This document shows positions 48,300-61,355 of a stretch of 64,000 nt of DNA, piece after piece. Source of the DNA: Carallia brachiata (Eukaryota > Streptophyta > Magnoliopsida > Malpighiales > Rhizophoraceae); NCBI GenBank assembly GCA_021464245.1, contig JADCRB010000013.1:1123424-1187423 (forward strand), written 5' to 3'. Both the position numbers and the translations under genes were made by a program. A model generated the notes under the pieces. The model did no database searches. It worked only from the letters and a program-made list of their open reading frames with translations, and had not been told where the DNA came from. Every line of letters starts with the position of its first letter. The stretch's first letter is position 1.

Positions 48300-49020
48300 G
48301 GGGGTGTTTGGGTTAGCTTTTGAAGGGGTGCATTTGCATTTCATCTTCAAAAAGTAAGAAAATAGGTGTTACTTTTTGATTCTGCTTATTTCCTTATTTG
48401 ACTTCCTAACAGCAGCTGATTAAAAAGCAGTTTCGACCTACTTTTTGCTACTTTTTAGATTACTTTTCACTTTTTAATATTAATAATAATTTATATGGAC
48501 TAAATTACCCGTAAAAAATATTTACATAATTTTATTTTTTTTTTACTTCACATATGAATTAGATATGTTAATTTATTTTATTAGTATTTATATAATTTTA
48601 ATAATTTTTTTTCAAATATTCTTAAATAATATTTTTTTACTTTAATTTTCTTTAATGTGGACATTTAAAAAAAATCTCAAATATAATAATTTTATAATTT
48701 AATAAAATTAATATTTTTTAAAAAAGTTAAAAATTAAGTAAAATAATTCTCAATATTATTTATAAAATATTATTCTAAAATATAAAATTATAAAATATAA
48801 AAATAAAAATATTTGATATAATATATCTACACAAATTATATGTCTAAATTAGACATTTCATTATTCAACAGTAACAATAAGTATAAAATTAACCAAACAC
48901 TTTATTAATTTTATCAGCAATCAGCAACAGCAAGTAAAAATCAGTAATCAGCAATCAGCAGCAGCAATCAGCAACAGCAATCAGTAACAGCAACATTCAA
49001 CAGCTAACCCAAACATGCCC
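48300..49020. mobile_element. Tourist-like MITE (PIF/Harbinger type)
   Basis: Left end GGGGGTGTTTGGGTTAGC and right end GCTAACCCAAACATGCCC are inverted repeats, exact over GTTTGGGTTAGC. Both are flanked by TTA (48297-48299 and 49021-49023), the expected 3-bp target duplication. The 721-bp interior is non-coding, AT-rich in the middle, and has CAGCA/AATCAGCA clusters near the right end. It lies immediately upstream of the large minus-strand gene's promoter, so it could carry regulatory effect. Confidence 0.85.
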
Positions 49021-49023
49021 TTA

Positions 49024-51254
49024 ATTTAAAGGAAAAAGTTAGGTAGACGAGATGAGATTAACAGGGAGGGATAGGATCTAGCGGGTATGAATCACATTTG
49101 TTGTAAGCCTACAATAACAACAAAAATTTAATTTCAAATTCAATTTGTGAACTATAAAACGCTTATTTGTAAATAAAATATAAATTAAAGGTTATAAACC
49201 TAGAGGAAGAGACAAGAAAATATGACTTATCCTATGATCAGGAGAAATTTGCTTATTGGCAATAAAAGGTCACGTTGTTGTGAATAGTTTAATAATTTCA
49301 ACTTGATTAATGTTACCTTACTTAGTCACCAATTACTTTTTTTTAATATAGAAAATAGTTGCATTAATATTAAATAAATTCATACACAAATTCAATTTAA
49401 AAACATCAGAAATATCTACACAGAAAATGAAGATACGACCAAATTATAACCTTTCGTTAATCTAACAACCATAACATTTTAGGTGAAAGTTGTCAATAAC
49501 AGAAGCACATCTTCACAAGCAAATTACATTCAATCGATTGTGGAATCATATACAAGATGAATGATTAAATGACTATACGAAAACTTATAAAGAAGAGGCT
49601 AAAAGGATCGTTTTAAATTTTTGAAATACGAAAATTTATAGACATTAAAAAATTCGAAAAAGTTTAAGAGCCCCCTTAAATGTTCAAAGATTTGTCTTGA
49701 TGCTTATAAAAAGAGTAATTAATTGTTAATTATTTATAATTATTATGATAAAAAAAGTAATAAAAAATACTGTGATAGAATATATTTTAATTTTTTATTA
49801 CTCTTTTTATTAATAGAGTTATAAAAAATTGACAATTAACTATCCTTTGTATATATATTGAAATAAAATTTGGGGACAATTTTGTATGAATCCTAAACTA
49901 CACTCTTTTTTTTATCAGTTAGTGTAATAGTTAGGAGAGTTCCATTAAATAGTAAGGGGAAGGGGAAACTTTTCTACCTAACTGATTAGAGTAACAAGAT
50001 CTAACCGCTCAAGCAAGTACTCAAATTCTTCTCAACTAAACTCTAACGAATTTATGGTAAATAACAAATATTACTATTATTTTTATTTTATATATATATA
50101 TATATTTATTTCAATATATTTTGTTTATTATTGCATAGTTGTGCATATAACTTTATGTGCCTCGTTACATTTGTGGAGAAAAAATCATTTAAAAAAATAT
50201 TTGAATGTAAGTAGTTGAATTTAATATATAATTAACTGAATTTAGTATATAAATTTATTATTTTTTATATATTAAATATAATTAATTATATATTAAATTT
50301 AATTAATTATATTCATAGATTTTTTCAGCCCAGTTTTATTAAAAAATACATCTTTTTCTTAACTTTATATCTCGAAGGAATTTTCTTGGTCCGTCCCTAT
50401 TTACCTGTCAGGTCATCTATCTCTCTTCGCATCAATCTTGTCTCATCCCAGTAATCAGACTGTAGTAAGACTCTAATTTAAAATCTACAATATTAAGAAC
50501 TTCTTTTGCTTGTAGTATAAAAAATAATAAATTTCATATTAATTTTAATTAAAATAATAAATTTAACACTTAATAATTTTATATGAACAAAATATATCAA
50601 TTTTGATAATAAATTTATAAAAATATATATTTTCGATAATATAATATTTATATAAATTAGTATTATTTTATTGAAATAATAAATTTTATTTAAAAAATTT
50701 TATAACGTATTAAATTTATTATTTTTAATAAAATTAATATTAAATTTATTATTTTTTAAAATTAATGATAATTTTTTTAAAAAATAATAAATTATTATTT
50801 TAAATAAAATAAATAATATTGTTATATATTAATTTTATGAAAAAAGTACTCAGAAAGTTTGCACAAGCAAAAAGCACGTAGAATTGAGGAAAGACAACTG
50901 ATAAAAGGTACCAGAACACACTTGTCAAGAAATTCGAATAGAAAAGTTAGATTTGGGAATTATAGTTCAGGATTTGCAATGGAAATCAGACTCGAGATTT
51001 TTGAGGATTCATTGGTTTGCCCCAATCAAAACATTTAGGGTTATTTTCCAAGACAAACAAAATGACAACGTTTTACTTATTATTATTTTTTTAATTACCA
51101 ACTCAATATTTTAAGTTGACATATGCCTTATTTATCTGGCACATCATGTCAGATTGGATCGCCATGTTGGCAAATTAGTGGAGGATTTGTTGGTGATATA
51201 TTAAATTTAGATTTAAATGCATAGTTCACGTAAGATTTGTAAAAATTTTAAAAT
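49024..51254. other. Intergenic AT-rich DNA
   Basis: No gene is supported. The block 50200-50850 is extremely AT-rich, made of interwoven ATTTAATATA and AATTAATAT words. Nothing else is recognised. Confidence 0.4.
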
Positions 51255-51257
51255 TTA

Positions 51258-51549
51258 GGGTTTATTTATTTGTAATAAAATATTTTATAAGAAAATTTTT
51301 TTCTCATTTGTCAGGATTTGTTTCATGGAAAATATTTTATAATAAAAAATTTTAGTAAAATTTAGAAAAATTTTTGAAATTTTTAAGGAAAATAACTTAC
51401 ATTTATTCTAAACTGAAATTATTTTTTGAAAAAAATATAAAGTGTGTTTTAAATAAGTGATAAGAAAAAATTATTATTTTCACTATAAATATTTTCTCTT
51501 ACATGTATTTTATAAAAAAAAAATTATTTTCTAACAAACAAACGGACCC
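51258..51549. mobile_element. Small MITE with TTA target duplication
   Basis: The left end GGGTTTATTTATTTG and the reverse complement of the right end, AGGGTCCGTTTGTTTG, are similar inverted termini, and TTA flanks both (51255-51257 and 51550-51552). The interior contains two inverted AAAATATTTTATAA-type words and no coding sequence. It is 292 bases. A decayed relative lies at 3808-4068. Confidence 0.6.
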
Positions 51550-51552
51550 TTA

Positions 51553-52950
51553 ATTTGTGCATTGTTTTGGTTAGTTAACCCTTTAAACTATAAGGTTGAG
51601 TGAAGTTTACAATAATATATTTTAGTTGGGTCCAATAACAATTCATACCCTAACTTTTAAAGTATACAAAAATATATTATGACTTACTGTCGTTAGTCAA
51701 ACGTAACGGAATCAGTAAAAATAATATTTAACCCTTCCTTTCGACAATATTTATCATATTGCAAAAAGGATAATCCTAACAATTATTTACAAAAAAAAAT
51801 AATATATAAGACATTTCTCCATATAAAATTTTTTTTGAAAGCAATATTATTATTAAAAAATTAATACATAATCGCACAAGAGACATTCTAATAGTTAAAA
51901 TTTATATCTCTATTCTTAAGGTCTTAAATTTTAATATGATAACGGAGAGTATGAAATTTAAAGGAGGAAATAATTATTCTTATTTTATATCTTATGGCCT
52001 AATAGGCCTCATAATGAACAAAAAAATAAGTACACAATCAATCCAATTCCAAAACAATTTTCTCCCTCTTAATATATTAAGAGTCATTTAGTATTTCTAA
52101 AACATTTAGAATATTATTTTGGGTTTTTTATATGTTTTTTCGGTCCTATGATTAAAGGATGAGATTTTGTGTGACAGTAAGCAGTGGCAAGTCTAGGTGG
52201 GGCGAGGGGGGCGATCGACTCACCAGACTCCCCTCTCCCCGGCCACCCAAAACTTGGTATGTGGGTAAAATGTACATAATTTACCATGTAGACTAGTGAT
52301 AAGCATTATTTTGCCCTTTTTCAAGTTTTCATGTAATATATATTTTGTCCATTTGTAGAATTTGCATTGTTTTGGATCTGCCATAGACGGTAAGTTTACT
52401 CTTTTAAAAATTTAAGTCTGCATAAACAGTCTTTTTATGAGAAAACAGTGATAATACTCCAAATATTTAACTCTTTTTTAGTCCCAGGAATCTGATAATT
52501 CGGGAAATCTCATAATAAACTTTTAGGATCTCATTATTATTGTTAGTTAAAATTGTATAATCCTAGTTCTCTTTTTAGCTTCAGCATCCCTCGTAAATTA
52601 CTTTGAGTAAAGAACACCATTGAATTAACTCCTTAAGAAATTTTTCTACGTACATAATGCATCCAAACATGCAAAATTTTCTGGTCAGTTTTAAACGAGA
52701 GCCTTTCCCGAAAATTGGTGATTTGCAGCCTGCTTCTTTTGAAGCAAACGGTTTTATTTGGACATTCATGGGGGCCGGGAAAGCCCAGAACCTTTTTCCG
52801 AAGATTGATGATTTGCAGCCTTAGTCCAATGCTTTAAAAGGCCTCAAGATTGTAGACGTTAAAATAAGAAGTTTATGGGCCGCTCGCGGGAGGATAATAG
52901 TAGAGATAAAAGTTGTAACATCCAAAAACCCATTCTAAGAGGGAAAGTTG
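51553..52950. other. Intergenic DNA, no gene recognised
   Basis: AT-rich, with one short C/G-rich patch at 52195-52250. The minus frame at 52581-52769 is isolated. A near-repeat of GCCTTTCCCGAAAATTGGTGATTT (52701) appears at 52793 as CTTTTTCCGAAGATTGATGATTTG, a short local duplication of roughly 40 bases. Confidence 0.35.
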
Positions 52951-52954
52951 GCAG

Positions 52955-53164
52955 TTAAAGCTTCTAACTAACTATCAAAAAAAAAAAAAAAAAAGTTTAA
53001 TTCTTCTTAAATAAGATCTCGAGTTTGAGTCTTGTGTATGGAGAAAATAGGTGTTGGGAGAGTTTTGCTCCCTTTAATGGATCCACCCGACTCGAACTAG
53101 ATTAGTTAGAGTCCAATAGCCTTCTAGATACCAGGGTTTCAGACCAAAAAAAAAAAAAAAAAAA
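52955..53164 (+). mobile_element. SINE bounded by two poly(A) runs
   Basis: The body at 52995-53145 carries a B-box-like TCGAGTTTGAGTCTTG near 53029-53044 and a conserved-looking 3' part (CCACCCGACTCGAACTAG). It ends in A19 at 53146-53164. A second A18 run at 52977-52994 lies at its left, and GTTT follows both runs. Just beyond, CCAACTAACTGATCTTGGGT (53168-53187) looks like the start of another copy, so two SINEs may be nested or adjacent. Confidence 0.6.
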
Positions 53165-53189
53165 GTTTCCAACTAACTGATCTTGGGTT

Positions 53190-55040
53190 TAATCTTTCAG
53201 TTCTCCTCTTCCCCTGTCATTTTTCTCTATAATGGTAAGTCATCACTACCAAGAAAAAAGGGGTAATATTAATTCGATGCTTGACATCCCATCGAAGGGT
53301 TGTTACACTCCATTGTATGACCCATCTACCTTAAACTAACTTCTCTCTTTTTTTCCCATGGATCCAACAAAAAAAATTGTTCTTTTTTTTTTTTCTCTTT
53401 TGTGTCGTTTGGACAGAATTTGAGCAAGCGTTGCTCTTTTATAGAAGAGTATGGCTGTCAATGAGAATTAGCTTAAGTCAGTTATTGCTTGGTATATGTA
53501 TTAACATTTCATTTTTATCATGTTATGATTTAGTTCCAAGAATACCACATCGACTAATAAGGTGGGAAATCGTTCTTTAGCCATGTAGACTAACATGTTG
53601 TGTGCTCAAGTCTTCCCTCTTGCAAATGAGCTGAAACTTACTTGAAGAGAACAAAGGAAAAAGCTAATGTATATATGTTAATGCCTGGGCCTAGACTTGG
53701 TGCAGTCTCATGTTTTGGCCTTTGGGCTAAAAATGCACTTTGCTTTCTTTTATCAAAAGCCTCCTCCATCGTCCACGCTGAGTGGATTTATAAAAGGGAA
53801 AAATATTTGATTAGATTTTTAAGTGAGATTGAAATAATATAGTGCGTTAGATGATTAAATTTTTAAAAAATTATTATGAATTGTGTTATCATTTTGATAC
53901 TATGTAAAATATAATCACATAGTAGAACTTTTTGTTTTGTAAAGAACTAAAGAAAGCTCTATCTATCTGCCTTGCTTACCAATTAGATACTTGACGTATT
54001 GGTGGAATCAATATATATTTTAATTATTTCCTCGATACTTCCATCTAATAGTTAGTAATTTGGGATTTGAGATTAAAAAAGTTGGAGTCAACTTGTATAG
54101 AATGAGAGTATTGCGTGGTGAAGCACAGGATTCGATGGGCTTCTCAATGAAACTAAAGAGACTATAGCCATAGTGATTAGAAGGGAAACTTGCAATTTGT
54201 TTGGTTTATTAAAAAAAAAAGATTTTTAATTTAATATTTTTTGGTATAATTTATTTATAATTTTATATCACATAATAAGTAAGATTTACTTAAAATAAAA
54301 ATAAAAAAAATAAATTTATGTAGTATAAAATTATAAATAAATTATACTAAAAAAATAAATAAAATTAATAAATATCTAAAAACTATAGAAAAGAAAGAAA
54401 TGAGAAAAAAAAAAAAGGAACAGGAGAATCATCATTTGTTGGAATGGTCGAGGGCCAAAAAAAATACTTAAAAAAATAAGGTAAAAGTTTAGCATGTGGC
54501 CGCCGAAAAGTTTCCAACCAAACAATGAGAAAGTCGATGATAAAGTTTACAATGTCAGTGTTGGATTTTAAATAGGAAGAAATTTCGGAGACGTGGAAAA
54601 TAAACAAGATAAGAGACGTAAATACTTATTTTGCTTAATTTATTCTATACAGGACAATTTTACTTCATTATAATAAGAGGTCATATTTCTCACTCCATTT
54701 ATTTTTCACGTCTCTATAATGGGGTTCTAAAAAAAAAAAAACAAAATGACTGCTATAATCTTATCTTTTAATCATATCATTTGTTATCAAATCAATTATC
54801 ACTTTTTTTTTTAACATAAAAAAAAGATTTCACTAGATATGTCGGTCATTAGAGCATTGAACCAAGACTCAAGTAATTCTTATTTTTTAAAGTTTTGTTT
54901 GATAATTCATAAGAGGCCGACCCACTTGCTGAGTACTAGTAGGATCGAGTATGATTCTGCTGCTAGATTCAGGCGAGCGAACGTATTTCTAATTTTGCGC
55001 ATCACTGCTTACACTAGAAATGATCCCCAATACGGGTTAG
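53190..55040. other. Intergenic DNA, no gene recognised
   Basis: AT-rich overall. The plus frames at 53377-53580 and 53642-53842 resemble no family. An inverted AATTTATTTATAATTTTAT stem lies at 54245-54350, another small foldback with a PyTAATTTA loop region. Confidence 0.35.
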
Positions 55041-55135
55041 TAAGAGGGAAGCACAGACGTGGAGCTCAAACTCAAGTCTTACAGCGTAGAAATACACTGA
55101 CTTACCACTGATCTACTATAAGTGCTTATAAGTAT
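55041..55135 (-). mobile_element. SINE-like 5' part, minus strand
   Basis: Read on the minus strand from 55135 downward, TAGATCAGTGGTAAGTCAGTG is followed about 25 bases later by GACTTGAGTTTGAGCTCC. These stand at A-box and B-box positions, as in tRNA-derived SINEs. The 3' part and tail could not be delimited. It is degenerate, and a chance match cannot be excluded. Confidence 0.4.
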
Positions 55136-58100
55136 GTTAGTCATAGTATTTGTAAGTTGAAACGAATGTTTATACCGTTGTGATATCTCATTCAACTACC
55201 TTCAAATGGGTAGACTCAACACTCGAATACTATTAGCTCCGAACGTGACTCTCCCAAACTTACTATGGTGTTAATAAGTTCGAAATTAACACCGCACGAC
55301 GCATAAACAAGCTGACAAGTAAGGGAAGACATTAACTCAAAAATGCTAGTGCTAGGACTCAAACGAATATTAGATTTAAAGGGAGCACATTAGATTACTA
55401 CTAAATTACCATATCAGGTGATAATAAAAAAAAAACTTACTTTTCATCTATTTTCTTTTCCGTTTATTTCTTTATTATTTAAATAATTAATAATAAAAAT
55501 ATTTTCTTTTTCACAATTTTTTTCATATTTTTCTTTTTCTCAATTTTCTTAACATCCTTTCCTATCTCAAATTCAAAGGAAAAAGGCAAGACTGAGAATC
55601 CTGCATGGTATCTTAATTAAGCAAGCATGCATGTAATAAATAATCGTTGATTAAGTTTGGTATTGTGTTTTAAATTAGATCCGGCACAGTATCAGGAAGG
55701 ACAACAGATCAGTGTGTGGCGGGAAGTGCCAGTTTGATCCATGACTACAACTTAAAAAATGTTCCCGCTGCCACGCCACTGTGATCACTGTCCAGGAGTT
55801 GTAGGCTTGTTGTAAGATTATGAGGGATCCGGGAGTGGCAGACCAATGTTGGACTTGGGCTCGGGGATTTAGGTCTTCATAATTTATAGTTAAAATGTTA
55901 AAATGTCTCCCTCAAACGTTAATTATTTGTACAAAGGAAAAAAAAAATTTAATATAGGAGGATTATGTATATTATACTCACCCCATGCCTGTAGAAAATT
56001 TGGGTTTTTCTAATTTTCGGTCAATATTTTTTAGATTATTATCACTTAAGTAGTATAAAGTAGCAATAGGGGCTCGTCAAATAGCATCTATCAATTTTTT
56101 TATTTTTTTGAATTTAATCAACCTATATTATTACCTTGAAGTTATTTGAAACTTCTTATATGAAGTGTACAAATTGTTTTGTTTGGTTGGTGCCCTTTTA
56201 ACTCCTACCCTGTCTAGGTAGTTTATTTGGAGAGTCAGGGATCATTGCTATCCCTACTCAGAGTTCATTTTAGATCCAAATTCCATGAGTAATTCATTGA
56301 AACCTGAATCAATGATGGAAGAATGTCACTTTTATGCAAGATGGGGCAATCATAGACAAACAATTAATGTTAATACATGTTTGCTTGACCATTAAAAGGA
56401 AAGGGACATTTCCTGATGATCCACCTTTTTGGACAGCCAAATCGTGACCCAGCCTGATACCAACTTTACACCAAAAGCATATGTGAATTATGAAGTCTAA
56501 ATTCAACTAACTTAGGGGAGTAGCTAGCTACCTACCCCTGAATATAATGTGTCTTGAACGAACAAATATGCTTGCTACTCAATCTACAAAGCCATCAATA
56601 AATTTTTTTTTTTTTTTAGTTAAGTAACTTCAAAATAATTATAAAATAATATGAACTATTTAATAATTAAATTTATAAAAAAATTATCAAATATCATTTA
56701 ATTAAATAAAATAACTACGTATTATTACCTATATAACAAGTCACCTAGTGATACTATGAAAATAATACCACATATTTAGCTCACACACTCAACGCAAAAG
56801 GATCATCAGTCATTGTCTGCATCGTACTGGACCAGCAATTACTCATGGCATGGCCTGCATGAAAAGTCATATCTGTGAGTTGTATGTGCCACACACTGTG
56901 GGCTAACAATTATTGATTTCCGACAATATACTTGTGGAAAAGAGTTGGCCATCTTTGTGTTGATACTGACCATGTGACATATAGCATCTGCCTTAGTGGC
57001 AACTTTGAGTCCATGGCCGGTTTGGCCATTAGCTAGTTAGTAGTCAAAGTGCCGGAATGTACACTGCTTACTAGGATATATTATGAGTCGGATATCCCAC
57101 TTTGCCTTTCCGGTTTCTGATATTTCACTCAGTGCTACATAATATAGTCTCTAAAGATTTTAGTTAAAAATGTCATGCAGAGGCAATTGATAAAAGAAAA
57201 GAATTATTGTTATAGCCTTAATACTTGTGATTAGACTTTTAAAAAGTTAAAAAGAAGGAAAAAGTTTGGTGTACTCAGATGGTACAACGAGCAGGGTGTA
57301 TAATTGAGTATTATATTATTTGTTTAAAATTTTTTTTCAATTTTTCTGAATAATGTTTTTATACTGTTTAGGTGTGTATGGTATAAAATTTGAGATTTAA
57401 GACTTCTAAGCTTAAATAACTACTCAAACTTACATATTAAATTTAAAAATAAATATATAAATGAATAATTTTTGGGACGCAACTTGTTCTCGATGTACTT
57501 TCCCACGCTCTAAAAAGAATGGTTCAGTTTTACAAGGTTGACCTACTTGACAAATGGCAAATATTGTTACTCCCAATTTCACTCGTAGGGTCTAGACCAA
57601 ACGAGCATGAAGCTCCCAAGTTCCAATTAAGGGCCAACATCTCATCATATACAGCATTTGAATGCCAAATATTGATCCAAAGACTGCCATAAAGACACCT
57701 TTGTTCCCTCTGAGAGTACATCTCCAGTTCCTCGCGGACCTTGACTAAGAAGTTCATCTTGGAATGCACCACTACATAGCATGCTCAATGAACCCAACTC
57801 GATTTACCATCCAACACACCCACTTTCCACAGACATAAATAAAAATATTTTGTTATTTTTATTATTTTTTTAAATATAACTCACTAATATTTTTGTATTA
57901 CATAAAACTATTTTTACATTTTCGTATTTTAAGTAGATCTCACTTAAATTTTTTATTTTTATTTATATGTATAATTAATTAAATTTAACTCAAATTTTCA
58001 ATGAATCAAATTTAAAATACATTATTATGTCCTAACCAGCGGAGTTAGGTGAAAGCCAAGTTGGTGGCTTGGTGCTTGGGCATGCATCCATTTATTCACA

Positions 58101-58461
58101 ATTATAAAAGTGACAATCATTGATGTTTTTTTTTTTTTTTTAAATTGTAAAAACACCCAAAAGCGCTTTTCAAGATTTTCTTTCCTTTAACAAATTAGTA
58201 AGGGTCAGTTGCGTTGCGTGTCTATTAATTGCTCTACGGAAAGGGAAAAAAAGATTCGCTTTTATGGACAAACTAGACAAATAATTTAGACAAATAAAAA
58301 TTTCAAATTTACAAAAACTACCTAAAATCATAAAAATACAAAAGATATTGGCTAAAAAAATAATTTTAAAAGTTTGTCATATCAAATTATTCAAATCAGG
58401 TACGTAAAAAGTTTGTCCACAAACTTTTTTCAAAAAAAAAAAAGAAAAAAAAAACCAAGAA
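55136..58461. other. Intergenic DNA, one unrecognised frame
   Basis: No complete gene is seen. On the minus strand 57530-57772 (80 codons) has non-AT-driven composition (EELEMYSQREQRCLYGSLWI) and may be a single exon or a decayed gene piece, but I do not recognise it. The remainder is AT-rich. Confidence 0.35.
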
Positions 58462-59290
58462 TGGAGCCCCATGAGCATGATGTTGATTCTCCTGATGGTC
58501 CTTTTTAATTAATTTATTACTGGAAAACAAATGAAATGGGCCATTGGGTTGGTGGAAATATACAGTTAGTTGCTGCAATTCTTTCTATGTTACTGTTTAA
58601 TTGAAAGAAACAAATAGCAAAAGTTGCCATGTGTCCAGTGCTAAGGATAACTACTCACCCAGTATTTGCATGAACCCTATCAACTCCTTATAAGCAACCT
58701 CATAATCTACTACTATCTTCACCTTATTCTCAATTCATGCATCCAACAACTCTTTGCTAATGTTCCTGTCATAACCCGCGGCTGCCGCAAGCAACCGTTA
58801 TTATCACCGCCAGCAACCGTTATTATCACCGCTATCATTATAATGTTACAATTTAATATATAATTTAAATCTGAGTCTCACATAATAAGTTAAATTTTTT
58901 GGTGAAATAGTTTCACTATAACTATACTATTAAAGTTTAGTAGATGATTTGTTTATAGGTCTCACCTAATGGGTTAAACATTTAGATGAAACAGTTTCAC
59001 GATGATAGAGTTTAATGACCAAATAAAATTGTGCTCAAACCATTGTTTTTTTTGGGGGTTCGTTTCAAACAACTGTCATTACATTTAATTATGAAATTTT
59101 TATAGGTAAGGCATACTAGTCCTTTATTTATGCTTTCAGCCCATCCAATTTTCACATAAAGGAGGATAATAAAGCTTAATATAAGATCCATTCTTGAGGT
59201 TCATCCAATAACTTAAATTTAGGTTGAAAAATAGTTTCTTGACTCGTACAATCTTCTTGGTGGGACCAATCCCAAATCTTACGGCATGAT
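58462..59290. repeat. Duplicated promoter-like module, copy 1
   Basis: From GCCCCATGAGCATGATGTTG the sequence matches 60117 onward, in the same orientation, for about 700-800 bases with many substitutions and indels. Conserved stretches include AATGAAATGGGCCA, GGGTTGGTGGAAAT and ACCCTATCAACTCCTTATAA. The last contains a TATA-like TTATAAGCAACC, then a pyrimidine-rich leader ending CCAACAACTCTT. It looks like a gene's promoter and leader without its coding part. An imperfect tandem of CAACCGTTATTATCACCGC lies at 58794-58832. Confidence 0.7.
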
Positions 59291-60116
59291 CTAATTGAAT
59301 TGAATCCAAAAGTTAATTGAAATAGTTAACTGATTTAGGCGGATCTTGGACATAGAAAACCCCGAGATAGCAATCAGTCGTCAATTACGACATAATTAAA
59401 TCAGCAATATTTATTAGTCGTGACACAAAAAAAGATGTGTTATATTCTAAATGATTAATCCATCAAATTAGTCTTTTAAGTGGTAGAAAATTATTGTAAA
59501 TCAATGTAATTTCAAAGACCAATTACTACATTTGAACTTCTGATCAAATTAATCGTTTTATTACCAATGAGCTAGCCGGACCATTCAACTAGACGTTATT
59601 TGATCATTAAACAAATTGTTACGTGTATTAAAATAGCTAGCTTTTACAATCACAATTCCTACTAATGAGCTATCATTCTTACTCGTGAGATATTATTTCT
59701 GCTTATGAGTAATCAAATCAGACATATTATATAAAGATTATTCTTTTATCTCCCAAGAATACCATACCATGAGAAATTTTAGTGAGTTCTCTCTCACACT
59801 CTATGATGCTGGGTTAATACGAATGTGAGTTATTTTTGTGATCTTATTATATGATCTCACTATTTGAAGTGTATATTAATAGAATGATCTATTGTACATT
59901 AAGATTATAGCAATTATAACCTATTCTACTGAGATTATTATGACAGAAACTGTCTTTAAAAATAGTGTCATGTACGTCTTAGATATGATATTCTCTTTCT
60001 TAATTTATTTTGTTGCAGCATTATACAATTTTGTTGATTATTTTTTCCAACAATTCGAATCTTTAATTTATTACTTAACTGCAGCATTTATTTCTTTGTT
60101 CATTATTTTCAAACAT
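59291..60116. other. Spacer between the two promoter-like modules
   Basis: AT-rich. The plus frame at 59892-60128 (78 codons) is hydrophobic (FSFLIYFVAALYNFVDYFF) and ends at the border of module copy 2. It has no recognised family and may be a translated T-rich tract or a relic of the gene that followed copy 1. Confidence 0.35.
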
Positions 60117-60780
60117 GTAGCCCCATGAGCGCGATGTTGATTCTCCTAATCGTCGTGTTTAATTAATTTATTGCTGAAAAGCAATGAAATGGGCCACTGG
60201 GTTGGTGGAAATCTAGTTAGTTGCTGCATCCCTTTCTGTGTTAATAATGTTTAACTAAAAGAAATCAATTAATAGCAACAGTAGCCATATATCCAGCACT
60301 GATCATAGCTACTCACTAAGTGTTTCATGGACCCTATCAACTACATATAAGCAACCTTATTACCTTATAGTCGACCACTGTCATCTACCTTACTCTCCAT
60401 TCACGAGTCCAACAACTCTTGCAAAAGTTCGCTGCAACCAATGTCGTTAGCATGACTATTACGTTTAATATATAATTTATTTTTGAAACTCATCCAATGA
60501 CTTAATTTTTTAAGTAAAATAAATTCTTAATATGATATTAGAATTTTATGATCATCAAGTAATCTTGTATTTATATTTTGTTATCTTTATATTTAATTAT
60601 AAATTTTTATAACTAAGGCAAGTCAGTTCTTTATTCATGCTTCAACCCAACAAATTTTCAGGTGTATTAAAATTTAAAATATAATTCATTTTTCTCTCTC
60701 TCAATAACTTAAATTTTTAAGTGGAATAATTTATTACATGTACAGTCTTCTTGTTGGGACCAGTGGCAAATCTTAAGGCC
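60117..60780. repeat. Duplicated promoter-like module, copy 2
   Basis: This is the second copy of 58462-59290. It keeps GGGCCACTGGGTTGGTGGAA, ACCCTATCAACTACATATAA (the TATA-like part) and TCCAACAACTCTTGCAAAAG, and later GCAAGTCAGTTCTTTATTCA and TCTTCTTGTTGGGACCA. After the leader an ATG at about 60441 opens only four codons (MSLA). No coding sequence is shared by the copies. Confidence 0.7.
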
Positions 60781-61355
60781 CAAAACACCTAATTTCTAGA
60801 ACGAAAGCGTGGAGTCCAACGCTACGAATGAGGAGTCAAAACTCACCGAAATTAATGCTAGTCGGACTGAAAACTAGAGGGAATATAGATAAAGTAACAC
60901 AGATCACAACACTTTCGAATAGGCGAAAATTGGATAGGGATATATAAGTTCCCAGTGACTCTTTTAAGATAAAATTTTTTAAAAAAAAAATTTGCTAAAG
61001 AAGACTTATAAGTTCCCAATAGACTTATTTTTTTTTTGTCTATTTAGAAGCGTAAATTATATAATAGAAGTAACTCTCCCATCTCATAAATTTCACTCTT
61101 CCCTTCTTAAGATTTGAGTTCAAAACTTTTATAATAGAGATTTGAATTTTAACCACTAAACTGTACCTTAATAATAAATTTTTTTTTAAAACAAAAAAAA
61201 AAAAGGAAAATCCACGTAAACTTGTCGGGAGGAGTTGATAAGTGGATTTCATGCAATAAATCTTTTTTTTTTTGAATAATTATAGAAGGCCAAAAGGTTA
61301 ATAAATAAGAATATAATATAAAATTAAGAGATCTCAACACAGTATCCCAATTAAT
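60781..61355. other. Intergenic DNA left of the MULE
   Basis: AT-rich. Minus frames at 61040-61340 are Phe/Lys/Ile-rich by composition. Positions 61347-61355 (CCAATTAAT) are the predicted left target duplication of the element that starts at 61356. Confidence 0.4.
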
